From NCBI GenBank assembly GCA_947172415.1, contig OX359189.1, forward strand, positions 8,694,501-8,758,500: a stretch of 64,000 nt of DNA, in the 5' to 3' direction. Origin of the DNA: Chondrosia reniformis (taxonomy: Eukaryota > Porifera > Demospongiae > Chondrillida > Chondrillidae). Shown in pieces: positions 26,596 to 38,970 of this stretch; position 1 is the stretch's first letter; the number at the start of each line of letters is the position of its first letter. The translations under genes and the position numbers were made by a program. The notes beneath the pieces are model-generated. The model was not told the origin of the DNA and searched no databases. It saw only the letters and a program-made list of their open reading frames with translations.

Positions 26596-26850
26596 TCATG
26601 AAACTGGTTCATGTACTCCTTTAGTGTGATATTGATATGTAGTCCAGTGACAGTTGATAGAAAAACTCTGTTCAATAGTACCTTCATCAGCAGGTGTTAT
26701 AATATGATCCCATTCTCCTCTATAACATATCAGATAAGTACATCTCCACCGCTCCCTCCCAGAGGAGGAACAGTATATCTCATAATTCTGTGTCCAAACA
26801 TACTCCATCAGGTAGATCAGTCAGTTGAAGATGTACGTATATAAAACTTA
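26596..26850 (-). pseudogene. Decayed Ig/FN3 exon relic
   Basis: This block recurs at 48.22-48.43 kb and 57.3-57.52 kb. In the 57 kb copy one frame reads like Ig strands (TTEQSILINSTVTGLHINIT); here indels break that frame. Immediately left, about 26520-26590 resembles the start of an FN3D exon (ACTTGTATCAGAAGAGATGG). The most likely origin is an ancient receptor copy. The alternative open frame (NYEIYCSSSGRERWRC) is shared with the 48 kb copy but has no domain I recognise. Confidence 0.45.
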
Positions 26851-27232
26851 AAATTTGATTAGCATCATGTTAATAAATTACTAAAACTGACTATTTAGAC
26901 AAGTGTATATATTACAGTGGCCTATAGCTGCCTAACTCTACAGATTAATGGTTAAATATAAAAGACACAGTAAAACTTTATATAAGGTTTATAGAACCAT
27001 ATTCTCATGACAAGACCATATTAAGATCAAATAGAGCTGCCATTTTTACGTACTCACATGATACGATAGTCACTGACTTATCTACTGTAATTACACTGTA
27101 CATATATACGTAAACTAATTAATGCATTCACAAGTTATTTATCTTCAATTTGATTCATCTCAATAGGTACATAAGCAGGATTCCTCTCCATTTCTTCATC
27201 ATCTATACCTTCAATATGAGGATGCAATGAAT

Positions 27233-30051
27233 CTATATCATAATGGTGAAAAAAAATCTAAAACATCAATTCATATTGCACATGGAGTAATTTGATTAGA
27301 TACAGTACTGCTAACCTTTTGACTTTTGTGGAGGAATCTTGTAATTTCTTCTGCACAGGTAATCCATTGCTATACATGTGGCTATGAATATACTCCAACT
27401 GATCAACAAAAGTGAAATGGATACACCAGATATAATGATCCATGAACTGCATACAGAGTTACCTGTATAGATGTATTATACGTATGTACATATAAAGGTA
27501 TGAATAAAAATCTAACTGTAGATGCTTAAGTAAAAGAAAGACACTTACTGTATATTTACAGAATTTACTACGTATAACTTAATAACATTTAACTATATGG
27601 CTATGAATAGTCACTCCTAATGTAAGTGTATATACAGTGTAGTTTAAATCTTACCTGACAGAGTTGTTGAAACCATAATCACTTCACTTCTTATATTTGG
27701 ATTCTCCTTACAATAAGCTCCAACTCCAATCTCATAAGATGTACTAGGAGTAAGACCTTCAATAGTGTAGGATGTTTCAGTAGTGGTTGTATTCCTCAAA
27801 CAAGAACTATCCCCACTCTGTCGCCATGTTACCTCATACATGAATGTACAGTTCTCAAAACACTCATCACTGTGAGACCACATCAGAGAGATACTTGTAT
27901 CAGAAGGAATGGATGTGAGTGAAGTTGGAGGAAGGGGAGACTCTGAAGGAATACCAGCTATATATAACCATATTAACACTAACTATAACAGAAGTATTCA
28001 ATGGCTTATTTACCTCTAACTCTCACAGTCACAGGTTCACTCTCCTCCATACCACCATCAACATACACAACAGCACAAGAGTAGTTAGCCTCTCCATTGA
28101 GGAAGACACTCTTTCTTGTTGTCACACTCACAACTGTCTCAGTATTACTCTGGGATACAACCATATGGTATGTATCAGGTAGATCAATCCTCTCTCCATC
28201 CTTCATCCACACTACAGGACTGGTCTGATTGAAGATGGGTCCACTTGATGTAGTATCATTTATATCATGATGGTGACAGGTGAGTTGGACTTGTCTGTCA
28301 TAACAGACTGGACTAGGCTGGAAGGTTACATTATGAGCCACTGCATGCAGTAAGACATTAACATTATATATCAATGTTTCTAATTTTAACGAGAATCATT
28401 TCAGCACTAATGCATATTTAAGAACTCACTCAATGTAAAGATATCCATTTCATGTACTACACTGAAAGTCTCAGGATACTGTACACTCGCAGCTTGTATA
28501 GTCACATGATACTGACTATTTGGTATTAGAGGTTGGATGGTGAAGTTCTTTCTGTTATATACCACATTGTTTACACATGGTGACATGTCTGCTACTCCAT
28601 TAGACTTCATACAGTGGGTGATGTTGTAAGAGATGTTTGGAAAACAATCTCGATCTTTAACTTTCCAAAAGAGACAATTTGATTGGCTCCTGTTCTGATA
28701 GCTCACATTGGTAATAGCAACAGTTTCTGTACAAACAAACAGATTTCTCTGAACCTGTTTAACATTACATACTAAATATACGTAGTACACATCAAACATT
28801 TGAATGTATACACAGGATCAAATATCAGGTTCAGAAGGCATGAAACCTATTTGAAGCTCTAAGAACTGCCAGGTTTCAAAAGGTATGAAAGTATGTATAA
28901 AACTCGGAAAGGGGGCTGTTAAAACTTGAAACCCATGAAATTAATCTGTTAGCACATTCTTGAGCACCCTTTGAAACCTGGCTGTTCAAGAAGTTTCAAA
29001 TAGATTTCACACCCTATGAAACCTGTAATTTGATCCTGTGATATAAATTATCTAAGCAACTGATTACAACTTATTACATGTGCAAGGGTTGTCATTTTGA
29101 TCCACTGTCATTTTCTGGTACCAAAGGGTTCTTCATACATATATCTATGAATCAAATTTGCTTCACTTACATATTATACGTATGTATATACAAACACCTT
29201 TGTACTAATTTAGGTATATACGTACGTACATTCATTTAAATATTTGTGTTACACTGTAGTAATAGTTGATGGGAACAAACAGTATAATAAATATAGATAT
29301 ATATATATACCTTCACAGTATATAACTGAAGAACTGTGTATGGTCAATCAAATGCCATACAATAGTTAAAAATATTATAAAATTATCATATTTTCAACTC
29401 TGTATATACTGTAATTAAAACTTGGTTTCTATAATAATTTGACAAAAAATCAAGAATTTACATGTAATACTCACCAGGTGGATCTACAGTGACTTCATTA
29501 CTGATGACTCTATTTGGATCAGATGTACCACGAGTGATATTAAATGTAAAACATCTGTAAGTATAGATTTTATTCTCAAACTCTTCTCCAGTCACAGTGA
29601 TAGTCAGAGTAGTAGTAGTTGTACTAATGTCTCCATCATGATTAGGAGTAGAGCGAGGATTGAATCCATTTCCATTTCTCTCCCATCCAGCACTAGTAAG
29701 TCCTTCAAGTACAGGATGTGTACATGTTAACTTGTAGAGTTGACCAAAACAAGGAGGACTTGATGGAGCAGTGAGTGTAACAGTAGCTTCACCTATTTAC
29801 GTAGATCATTCAGCTAAGATCATTCAACAATAATTGTTGATTTATAAAATATCAACATAATGTTATTAAATTAACGTACATACAATGTGTTAAACGTAAA
29901 CATACAAACACAATTAAATTGCTTTAAGAGAACATACATATATATATGCAGAATATATATATTATCACACAATCCTATACGTATATAACCCTAAACATAA
30001 AACTACTCACCAACTTGAAGTAAAAAGAATAGGATCCACGTTATTAACATG
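27233..30051 (-). CDS. Ig-FN3-Ig-FN3 receptor (architecture 1), tail frameshifted
   Basis: Exons: 30012-30051 (ATG; signal MLITWILFFLLQV), 29475-29792 (IgA), 28430-28726 (FN3B, LIPNSQYHVTIQA), 28014-28340 (IgC, QLTCHH, VVWMKDGER, NYSCAVV), 27655-27942 (FN3D, ISLMWSHSDECFEN, TPSTSYEIGVGAYC), 27324-27462 (TM: SSWIIISGVSISLLLISWSI), 27233-27257 (tail). All domain exons are phase 1-1. The tail exon begins with eight T where intact copies have nine bases, so as given it stops after eight codons, 477 residues in all. In the other frame it continues to NPAYVPIEMNQIEDK and stops at 27135, without the PTYVNL ending of its relatives. A homopolymer sequencing error could explain the shift. Extracellular part and membrane anchor are intact, so a surface protein is plausible. 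Confidence 0.85.
28811..29040. mobile_element. 230-bp miniature inverted-repeat element, copy 1
   Basis: Terminal inverted repeats CACAGGATCAAAT with subterminal CAGGTTTC repeats. ATA flanks both ends, a possible target duplication. A second copy in opposite orientation is at 57723-57953. It sits in the intron between the IgA and FN3B exons of the 27.2-30.1 kb gene. Confidence 0.85.
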
Positions 30052-32247
30052 GCAGCGATCAAAGGTTTGGGAATTTTCTAATAAACTGTCACAATATAGA
30101 CAAGTGACCTTATTTCATTCTTATATACATGTAATATTAGAAAATATATAATACGTAACTTGTTTCAATTTCTTTATAGCTAGTGTGTATTCAAAAAAGA
30201 AATTCAGAAACTAAATAGAAACTACATAATTGGTTTATTTTAATGCCATCCATATCACCTAAAACAATTACATAATGTCTATAGCACTTATGATCTGATT
30301 TATGTTCAACCTTAAAATGAACCTCTTTTGATTTTGGTAGTTGTGAAATAACACTTGGTAATAGTACATACGTTTCAAGAATTCAGACAAATACATTGAA
30401 AATAATTGCTTGATTCCTTCTCTTAGTGTTTCCTCCTCAAGATTGTTCGATTAAACCGTTGTGGTTGGATTATCACATGGATGCATTATTAGTGTTCATA
30501 TGACAAGATTGGACAAGATTAAAATGCAAGCATACAGTGCATACTTATACAATACAAATGATTTTATTAAATTCTTTGTCTAAGACATAAAAATATAGTT
30601 AACCTACCAGTTGAGGAAAGGAATTTACCTCATGTATTCTGAAATACTCCTTGAGATAATCCACAGTAAATGCTCCATAACAGTTATCTTACATTGGTTA
30701 TCTTGAGGTCCCTGCTTGTATTCTTGTCATGTATACGTATATAATAAGTCACCAGTATTCTATTGTTAATGATCTTCTATATGATTCTTAGAAGTTGTTA
30801 TGTATATACATTAATTAGTGCAGATTTGTTGTTATAATATTGGCGCCGCCAGTCTAGCCCTGCCTAAATGTGGGCGTATAGTATACGTAGGTATGGATAT
30901 GTCTACAGGAAACATATGAATACCGTTGACATAAGTATGCATCTTGCCTTAGTTGTACTAATGGCACCTCCCTTAATGGCCACCTCCCATAAACAACCAT
31001 CTCCAAAATGCCTCCATAATGAGTACATATTTCCATAGTCCTGGTTGAAATCCCATTCAGCCTAATATGTAAGCACCCTCCTAAATTACATACTTCTATA
31101 TAGAATCCCAGACACTAGCTTTAGACCATTGCAACATGTATAATTGCACAAGTGCCAGATATGCAAATGCCAGTGCATGCCTGTGGCAAAAAATACACAG
31201 CAAATTGACAGACATAATAATTTCAACTGAGAATAAAATAAACTAAACCATGACACAGTTAATTACCTAATTAAATACTAATATACCCATTCACAATGTT
31301 AGGAGGTAAGTAACTTCATGACCATTAATTAATCATGCTCAAGTAGACATTTTTTCATAATATATACATAAGAAGATGTACATTACATACGTACGCATAC
31401 ATCTAATACTAATTATGAATTATAAATGAGATCTAGAATTTCTGTAACAAATCTGTCATGGTCACTTTCTTAAGGTATAATATTATTTAGTATGTGTACA
31501 GTACGTACGCATGTAGCTAGGAAATTAAATGCATCTGACTCCACCTCCTCTCCTGATGACAGGAATATTCTCTAAAATGGAGACACATGTACTTGTGTCA
31601 TAATCACTTTCTTGAAGTATAATATACGTACAGTATATGTGGAAAGTAAAGATAGAGAATCAGAGTGTATCTGACCAGATAACATGCTTAAGATAGTGTC
31701 ATGCACAACACATTGATATATAGAATCTGCCTGCCTGGTGCAGGTGAGGTTCTCATATTTCCACAAAGTTGTACTATGCATTGTATAATTAATTGATAAT
31801 AGAGTAATAGTTCCATCCATTGCACACTACATACATACATTGTGCATGTGTATATTACGTGTATAAAATCTGATGGACATTATTGCTGCAATTAATGACA
31901 TTAAAAGTGAAGAGCAAATGCTCAGTCTATGATTTTGAAATGACCTATATATAAAAGTAAAACGAAAGATTATCAGTATATAATAATAACATAGAGCAGA
32001 ATCATGGTCAATCTTGTTTAGGGACTTGAGTACGTATATACGGTTTGAGTGTATATGTACGTACGTAGGTAGGTACGTATATATAGTAAACACACAAGGG
32101 AAGTTGTCCGTACAATTATTTTATATATTATCTACAATATTACATACGTATACGTATATACTGAACAAGTTTTTTGTACAACACTTTCAGTTATTGAGGG
32201 AAAACAGCAGAAGTGCCCATCTATGTATTTACTTTCTCATACAGTGA
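30052..32247. other. Intergenic, duplicated at 51.2-53.3 kb; includes a putative exon relic at 31572-31820
   Basis: 30.06-31.55 kb matches 51.18-52.52 kb closely (for example CTAGCCCTGCCTAAATGTGG in both). The block 31572-31820 is open on the minus strand for 82 codons (TITLLSINYTMHSTTLWKYE, then NLTCTRQ), but the copies at 8.65 and 53.2 kb are broken. I treat it as a relic or 3' flank, not a gene. An ACGTACGTAGGTAGGTACGT tract lies near 32058-32077. Confidence 0.5.
30069..30078 (+). promoter_or_regulatory. Rel/kB-like decamer GGGAATTTTC upstream of the start codon
   Basis: GGGAATTTTC lies 18 bases upstream of the ATG at 30051 and is conserved at the same distance in the copies at 51194-51203 and 61262-61271. 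It resembles a kB half-conserved site, but the whole 5' leader is conserved among these recent duplicates, so function is not shown. Confidence 0.3.
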
Positions 32248-35200
32248 TTATTTTCTTGTCAGTACTTCATTGTACACTCCATCTCCCAAGTTAGGATTAG
32301 CTACAGCTTTAGGTCTATCTTTTGAGTGGTCCAAGTCAGCATAATAGGAAGTGGGTTGTTGTTGTGGCTATAGTAGAGGAAATGATATGAGTAACAGGAT
32401 ATGTATATAGAGTAGCAAAACAAATGTGTAAGATTTGCTTTACTTCCTGTTTTAACTTGTTCATGCTGTATACCATAGAATACCAGCTCGTTACCATGGC
32501 AATGGGGTATAAATAGATATATATATACAAACTATATACGTAGAACACCATACTTCAAAGAATATGCATGTCTAAATGAAGTTAAGGAAGCATAAAAGAG
32601 GATCGACTTACTTTTCTTAGATTAGACTTAGAAGTACAAGTTACATAAAAAGAGGTGGCATACCTCATTACTCTTACTGACTGTTTTAGAAGCTTCATCC
32701 GACATTTTGGTTTCCTTACTTGTCTAAGGATGTTAGAGAGAGAGTAATGTAATTAATGACTTTAATTCAATTTTTAATATATGTCTGAGGAATTAAAGTG
32801 ACATGTTATATACGTATCTGCATTATTATATGTAGATGTATATATACACATACATACAATGTATTAACCTCTATAACATCTGGAACAGATATACGTACAG
32901 GTGTCTCCTCCTTATTGATTTCAGCAAGATAGGAAGTGGGTTGTTGTGGCTATAAAGATGAATGCTAATATATAACAGAACACAGGGCTGTAGAGGTATA
33001 ATATTGAACTAAAATACGGTATAATTAAGACTTGGGTTGAAATTCCAAACACTTGTTATGTTTACGGATATTAAATGTGCTACATGATCACAAAAAATCA
33101 CTTTACATGTACATAATACGTATATACGTACGTACATCCCTAAGGAGAATCATAGCTATCACTGGCAAAAATGGGATCTATAAATATATACATACGTACA
33201 TATGTATCATTTAGTCTACATATATCAATTCATGTTATTGTACCTGAATATTTTTATCTGATGCTTGGGAAGTATGTAATGATTGTGTCTTCTCCTCATT
33301 AGCATTTTCCAGTGGTAGATTGTCTTTCATCTTGTTCACCTTACACTTGCAGCATACCACAACCACCATCATTACGATAATCAGAACCATTATTACTATT
33401 ATTATTGGTAGCCAGACACACAACCAAACAGGACACACTAAATAAAAAATAAGAGACAATCATTAATTATTAGAAAAAAACAGCAACATATTTTTAACAC
33501 ATTTAGTGATTGTATATAAGGAATTTTAAATTCATATGAAAAAGGTAAGCTATGCATGAGGCTCTGTGATGTACATACGTAGGTATGTATATGTACGTAT
33601 TCAAAGAGACTGAAATTTACTATAATTTTACAGCAATTACACTAATAACACAATTTAAAGCTATAGTATATGTATGTATGTACACTTACTATTAAAGGTA
33701 AACTGAAGTATGAATGTATATAAATGATTGTTAAAGTGTGCATGTGCATACTAAAATTAATGTAGACTTAATTATGTGAACATGTACATATTAATTCAGA
33801 TTTTGAACACGTACTACATTAATCACATTACTGAATAAAGTTCTTGGTGTTGTTACATTTCTTTCTTTTGATATTTGGATATATGGTAAGTGTATAACGT
33901 AGTTTAAATCTTACCTGGTAGAGATGTTGAAACCATAATCACTTCGCTTCTTATATTTGGATTCTCCTTACAATAAGCTCCAATTCCAATCTCATAAGAT
34001 GTACCAGGAGCAAGACCTTCAATAGTGTAGGATGTTTCAGTAGTGGTTGTATTTCCCAAACTAGATCCATCACCACTCTGTTGCCATGTTACCTCATACA
34101 TGAAGGTACAGTTCCCAAAACACTCATCACTGTGGGACCACATCAGGGAGATACTTGTATCAGAAGGGATGGATGTGAGTGAGGTTGGAGGAAGGGGAGA
34201 CTCTGAAGATATATTAATTGTATAAAATAAATTATATATATGCACATACATATGTAAATGAAGTGTATTAGTTAATAATAAAGCCAGTTACATGTACGAA
34301 CGCACATACAACAAATGAGTATTTTAATACTCATTTGTTGTATTTAAACATATTTATGGCACTGGCATGAGAAATACACACAGGTTAACAACAACACTAC
34401 GGCATGAAACATACTCACCTCTAACTCTCACAGTCACAGGTTCACTCTCCTCCAGACTACCATCAGCATACACAACAGCACAAGAGTAGTTAGCCTCTCC
34501 ATTGAGGAACACACTCTTTCTTGTTGTCACATTCACAACTGTCTCAGTATTACTCTGGGATACAACCATATGGTATGTATCAGGTAGATCAATCCTCTCT
34601 CCATCCTTCATCCACACTACAGGACTGGTCTGACTGAAGATGGGTCCACTTGATGTAGTATCAGTTATATCATGATGGTGACAGGTGAGTTGGACTTGTC
34701 TGTCATAACAGACTGTATGGGGCTGGAAGGTTACATTATGAGCCACTGCATGCAATAAAATAATGTATTCAGTGTTTCTCATTTTAGCACAAAAATGCAT
34801 ATTTTATGATCTCACTACTTACTGAGAGTAAATATATCCATTTCATGTACTACACTGATATTCTCAGGATACTGAACACTTGCAGCTTGTATAGTCACAT
34901 GATACAGACTATTTGGTATTAGAGGTTGGATGGTGAAGTTCTCTCTGTTATATACCTCATTATATACACATGATGACATGTCTGGTTCTCCATTAGACTT
35001 CATACAGTGGGTGATGTTGTAAGAGATTTCAAACTTTTGAAAACATTTTGAATTTCTCCAATAGAGGCTATTTGATTGGCTTCTTGGCCGAGAGCTCACA
35101 TTCCTAATAGCAACAGTCTCTGTACAAGCAAAATGTTTCTTATTTTGATGGATACAGTATCAAGTACAGTACATATAAGTATTATCAAAACAAAACCTTT

Positions 35201-35692
35201 TGACTCACCAGGTCTATCTATAGTAACTTCATTACTGATGTCTCTGTTTGGATCAGATAAACCAACATTGAGATCAAATGTAATACATCTGAAGGTGTAG
35301 ACTTTATTCTCAAACTCTTCTCTGGTCACAGTGATAGTCAGAGTAGTAGTAGTTGTATTACCATCATCATCATGATTAGGAGTAGACTGAGGATTAAATC
35401 CAGTTCCATTTCTCTCCCATCCAAGAAGGATATCTCCATCAAGTACAGGATGTGTACATGTTAACTTGTAGGTTTGACCAAAACAAGGAGGACTTGATGG
35501 AGCAGTGAGTGTAACAGTAGCTTCAGCTAATGTAAACAAATAATTAAGTCAATTTAATGACATTCATCATTATTTTGATAGTAAACATAGATTATAGTAT
35601 AGGTTTATATTGCATGTGGATATACTAAAATTAATATACAACTTACAAAGACCAAATATAATTGGCAAAAGTAACCAGAAATATACAATCAT
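32248..35692 (-). CDS. Ig-FN3-Ig-FN3 receptor with long tyrosine-motif tail (architecture 1, intact)
   Basis: Nine exons, all GT-AG with consistent phase: 35647-35692 (signal MIVYFWLLLPIIFGL), 35209-35526 (IgA), 34823-35119 (FN3B), 34419-34745 (IgC), 33915-34202 (FN3D), 33244-33437 (TM), 32869-32949, 32664-32723 and 32248-32367 (tail). Total 577 codons including TAA. Approximate residues: signal 1-15, IgA 16-121, FN3B 122-220, IgC 221-329, FN3D 330-425, membrane span 431-455 (PIIIVIMVLIIVMMVVVV), then KCKVNKMK. Tail motifs: PTSYLAEI, PTSYYADL and DGVYNEVL. SYYADL satisfies the ITIM pattern; exons 7 and 9 both begin PQQ(Q)PTSY, so they are duplicates of each other. A predicted cell-surface receptor with tyrosine-dependent signalling; ligand unknown. 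Confidence 0.88.
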
Positions 35693-38263
35693 ATTCCTCC
35701 TGTATAATAGTGACCTGCATGGGAAAGTACGTATATACATACTGTCATTATCAAACATAAAATAAGATAAATATTCCCATAGTTACCACTAGCTAGTATA
35801 GTAACAGTAAACTAGGTGTGGACGTAGTCCAAATACTCGCTATGTCCAGCTACATTCTCGCGTTACACAAACTGTGCTCATCTAGCGCTACCTTCCGCAG
35901 GAATGCCTTCTGCTTAGACTGCGACAGTGACATCAGCAAATATATGCAACCTACATTTCCAGGCCTCTCACCATTAACAAAATTGTTATCGAAATGAAAA
36001 TCGGCTCAAAACACTCTTTAAATGACTTTTCAAGTGACAGTTTGTTCTTTACTGGGCAATTGCCACGAATCCGTCATCGGGGAGCAATACATATAATTAT
36101 AAGACTAGTTGGGGGTGTATGGACAACCCGGAACGCCCGGAACACCCAGAAATGCAATTATGCCAATATGGCACTCAACCGTGAAACAAACAAGGTATAC
36201 AAGAACGGCATGATAGGGCCCTTAACGCCTGGATAACAGTTCTCAGATGATTCTTGATAATGTCTGAGCGTTAAAACTAACAACAACTAAATTGCCATCT
36301 TTGTTTCCACGGTTGACAGCCATATTGGCATAATTACATTTCTGGTTCCGGGCGTTCTGGGTTTTCCATACACCCTTGTTTAGGAGCCATTAATTTTTAT
36401 TTCACTGACTGTATGAAGACCTCGGGGTCGAAATGTTCAATTTTGTTTAAATACAATTGTTGCTAAGTCTCAATAAATTAGGATACTTATTATGAAACCA
36501 ACACATTAGTTTATGCACCACCGCTTATAACTGCTAAAGCTGGTAATAAAGCAACATATTCTACCCATTAGTTGAATATTTTTACCACAGATGGTACTAA
36601 TAGCATTTTACTAATATACACGTAAATAGGTTAATGCACTTCTGTATTAGCTGGGGGATAATACAATATAGCAAAATGTTAACAGGACAACCTACGTAGT
36701 TCAATGTATTTGTTTGCAATAAAACATTGGCATACTTACCTCTTTCAAGGGGAATAAAAAAATTGTAAGGAGAGGGGAAATACCACCTCGATTCTTGCTC
36801 CTCCCCCAACCCAAGAGAAACCTTGTAGAAACTAGCTTTCAAAGTGCATAACAACATTATATGGAGAAGAACTACAAGTAAAATGAAACTGATATTGAAG
36901 AGCTTCAGATAGCAGAAATTCAAAAACTAGAAAATTACCATATACAGTAGTATTTCAAATCCTAGGACTTGTGTTTCAGAGTAACAACACATACGTACGT
37001 ACACCTTAGGTGTAACACTAACAGTACGTATGTCCGTACATAAATATAGCATGTAGACAGAGACTATATCCATATTGGTTAGAAGCTTACATATTGAAGT
37101 GAGTTCACAATTTAGACACAGTTCTATGGTATGTGTAAAGTTTGTACATGTACGTACATAGAGAATAACACATGCTCTTAAACTTAGTGATAAACACTAT
37201 TGAGGTAACAGATAAACAGTCAGTACAAATCCCCATAACTTAAGGAACATCCCCTTATGCTGAGTAATCAGTTAGAAGACAGTTCTAATACTAGAGCACC
37301 AGCCAACCAATTTTTACTAGGAAAATAACTTTGTACTACAATGCCACTAGTGACACATGACAATAACAACATTTGTATTACATACTATACAAAAGTGTTT
37401 CTACCTAATACACTATAGTACTAAGGCTACTGTGAACCTACTATATACTAGTATACGCACACAGGGTTTAGAATAAACATTCTAACTACCTGTATGCATT
37501 AGTAATGCAAATTAACATTTACCAAGGTCAAGTAACTTCAGCCTTGCATGGGGAGAAATTAGAGACATGGTCCCACTACTACTCATATACGTAGGCAATA
37601 ATTCAGTGGTTAGTTGGTATATTAATTGGCACTCAAAGGAAATACCACTACACAGGATTATGTTAACACTATGTAACTTTATTAATGATAAGAATGCTGA
37701 CTACTATCTTAGGAACAACAATGTAGCGCTATATGTACGTAGATTCAGGCATTAAGAATAGTACATAAAGGTGTGAGTACGCATGTGTGCTAAAGAACAC
37801 TAACGATTACAATCCATTAATTACTATACATGTAGTCTTTCTTCCAACTTTTTGACTGTCAGGTAAGCCTTTTATAGGATGACATATTTAGTGATGCTCA
37901 AAAAGTACAGATATCTAAAGCTCTAGGATAGATATACAGCTACATATATAGAATTAACTGGGTATTTTCTATAGCACTAGATGTACAGTACTAGAATAGA
38001 CTGTCTCTATATACGTACAGATTAACTTGTCACTTTGACTCTCTTGTATATTCAATTGCATCCAGATTAGCAACATCTTGGGACACACATATGTATTAGT
38101 ATGCGTCATTTACCAGTCAAGTCGAGTGTTTATCTTCTCACTGTGTGTGTCTGTGTGGCTGCCTAACATGCTTAGCATTCAGCTATTCATCATTGTTGGC
38201 AAAGGTTTCCAAGTGTGAATACCAAGTTCCTACTGAAGCATGAGTGTAACAGTACAGGTATCA
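35693..38263. other. Noncoding intergenic DNA with an inverted repeat at 36.11-36.38 kb
   Basis: No receptor exon seen. Arms 36111-36172 and 36312-36376 are inverted copies (GGGTGTATGGACAACCCGGA against its diverged complement), probably a small element. 36.8-37.4 kb is a diverged copy of 1.55-2.45 kb and 17.3-17.85 kb, so a decayed architecture-2 upstream region lies here without its exons. Confidence 0.5.
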
Positions 38264-38970
38264 GGGAGTACGGTAGTACTCCCTATGTAGGGATGACACG
38301 TTTTTTTTCGTTTTCCCCATACATTGGTATAGGAGCGAAATCCCGAAATAGGCCGAAAATCGACAAAACAAGGCTATGTATAGCTAAATATACACTATAC
38401 ATACTCTAAATAGACCTTAAAGGCAAGCGAATATGTCCCGCTGGCGAAATAATAAACCTTAAAAATTCCCATTTTCGTCTTCTTCGTCAGCCATAACTAA
38501 AAAACTATATAAGCTTTTGGACTAATTGTTAAACGAAACTACTGCAAATTTTCCGAGCTGTATTCTTTTGTAGAAGCGAGAGCGATAACGCTATTATTGA
38601 GCACGACGGTTTTTCATGACCCTAGAGTCAAGGCCTCAATAAAGTCGCCATTTTAATGACGTCATATTCAGTCGAAAATTGCGAAACCAACATGGTTCTA
38701 ATTATACGAATCTAATTCCTAGCCCATGCTCCATAAAAAGTGTAGAAACTAGAAATTTTCTACAAAAATAGTGAAGATGTATGGATGGCATAAAAAGTAG
38801 AGAAACAAGAAAGGGATGTTACACAGTGAAGCATTAGCTATACATGAATCCTACAAGCAAGGGTGTTGTATGATTCATGTATAGCTAATGCTTCACTGTG
38901 TAACATCCCTTTCTTGTTTCTCTACTTTTTATGCCATCCCTACATCTTCACTATTTTTGTAGAAAATTTT
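38264..38970. mobile_element. Foldback element, copy 3, with terminal GTACGGTAGTAC hairpin
   Basis: Starts with GGGAGTACGGTAGTACTCCC (38266-38285) followed by TATGTAGGGATGAC, has about 460 bases of unique interior, and ends in a near-perfect palindrome with arms 38750-38850 and 38871-38970. The arms contain AAAAAGTAGAGAAACAAGA and end in GCCATCCCTACATC. The layout (small hairpin at one end, large foldback at the other) matches the 7.2-8.4 kb element in opposite orientation. Confidence 0.75.

Noticed and set aside
31572..31820. 82-codon open frame as a separate gene
   Set aside because: The two homologous blocks (8.65 and 53.2 kb) are interrupted, and no partner exons or splice sites are clear.
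36597..36923. 108-codon minus-strand open frame rich in Leu/Cys
   Set aside because: It falls in a diverged copy of noncoding DNA at 1.5-1.7 and 17.3 kb, where the frame is not kept.
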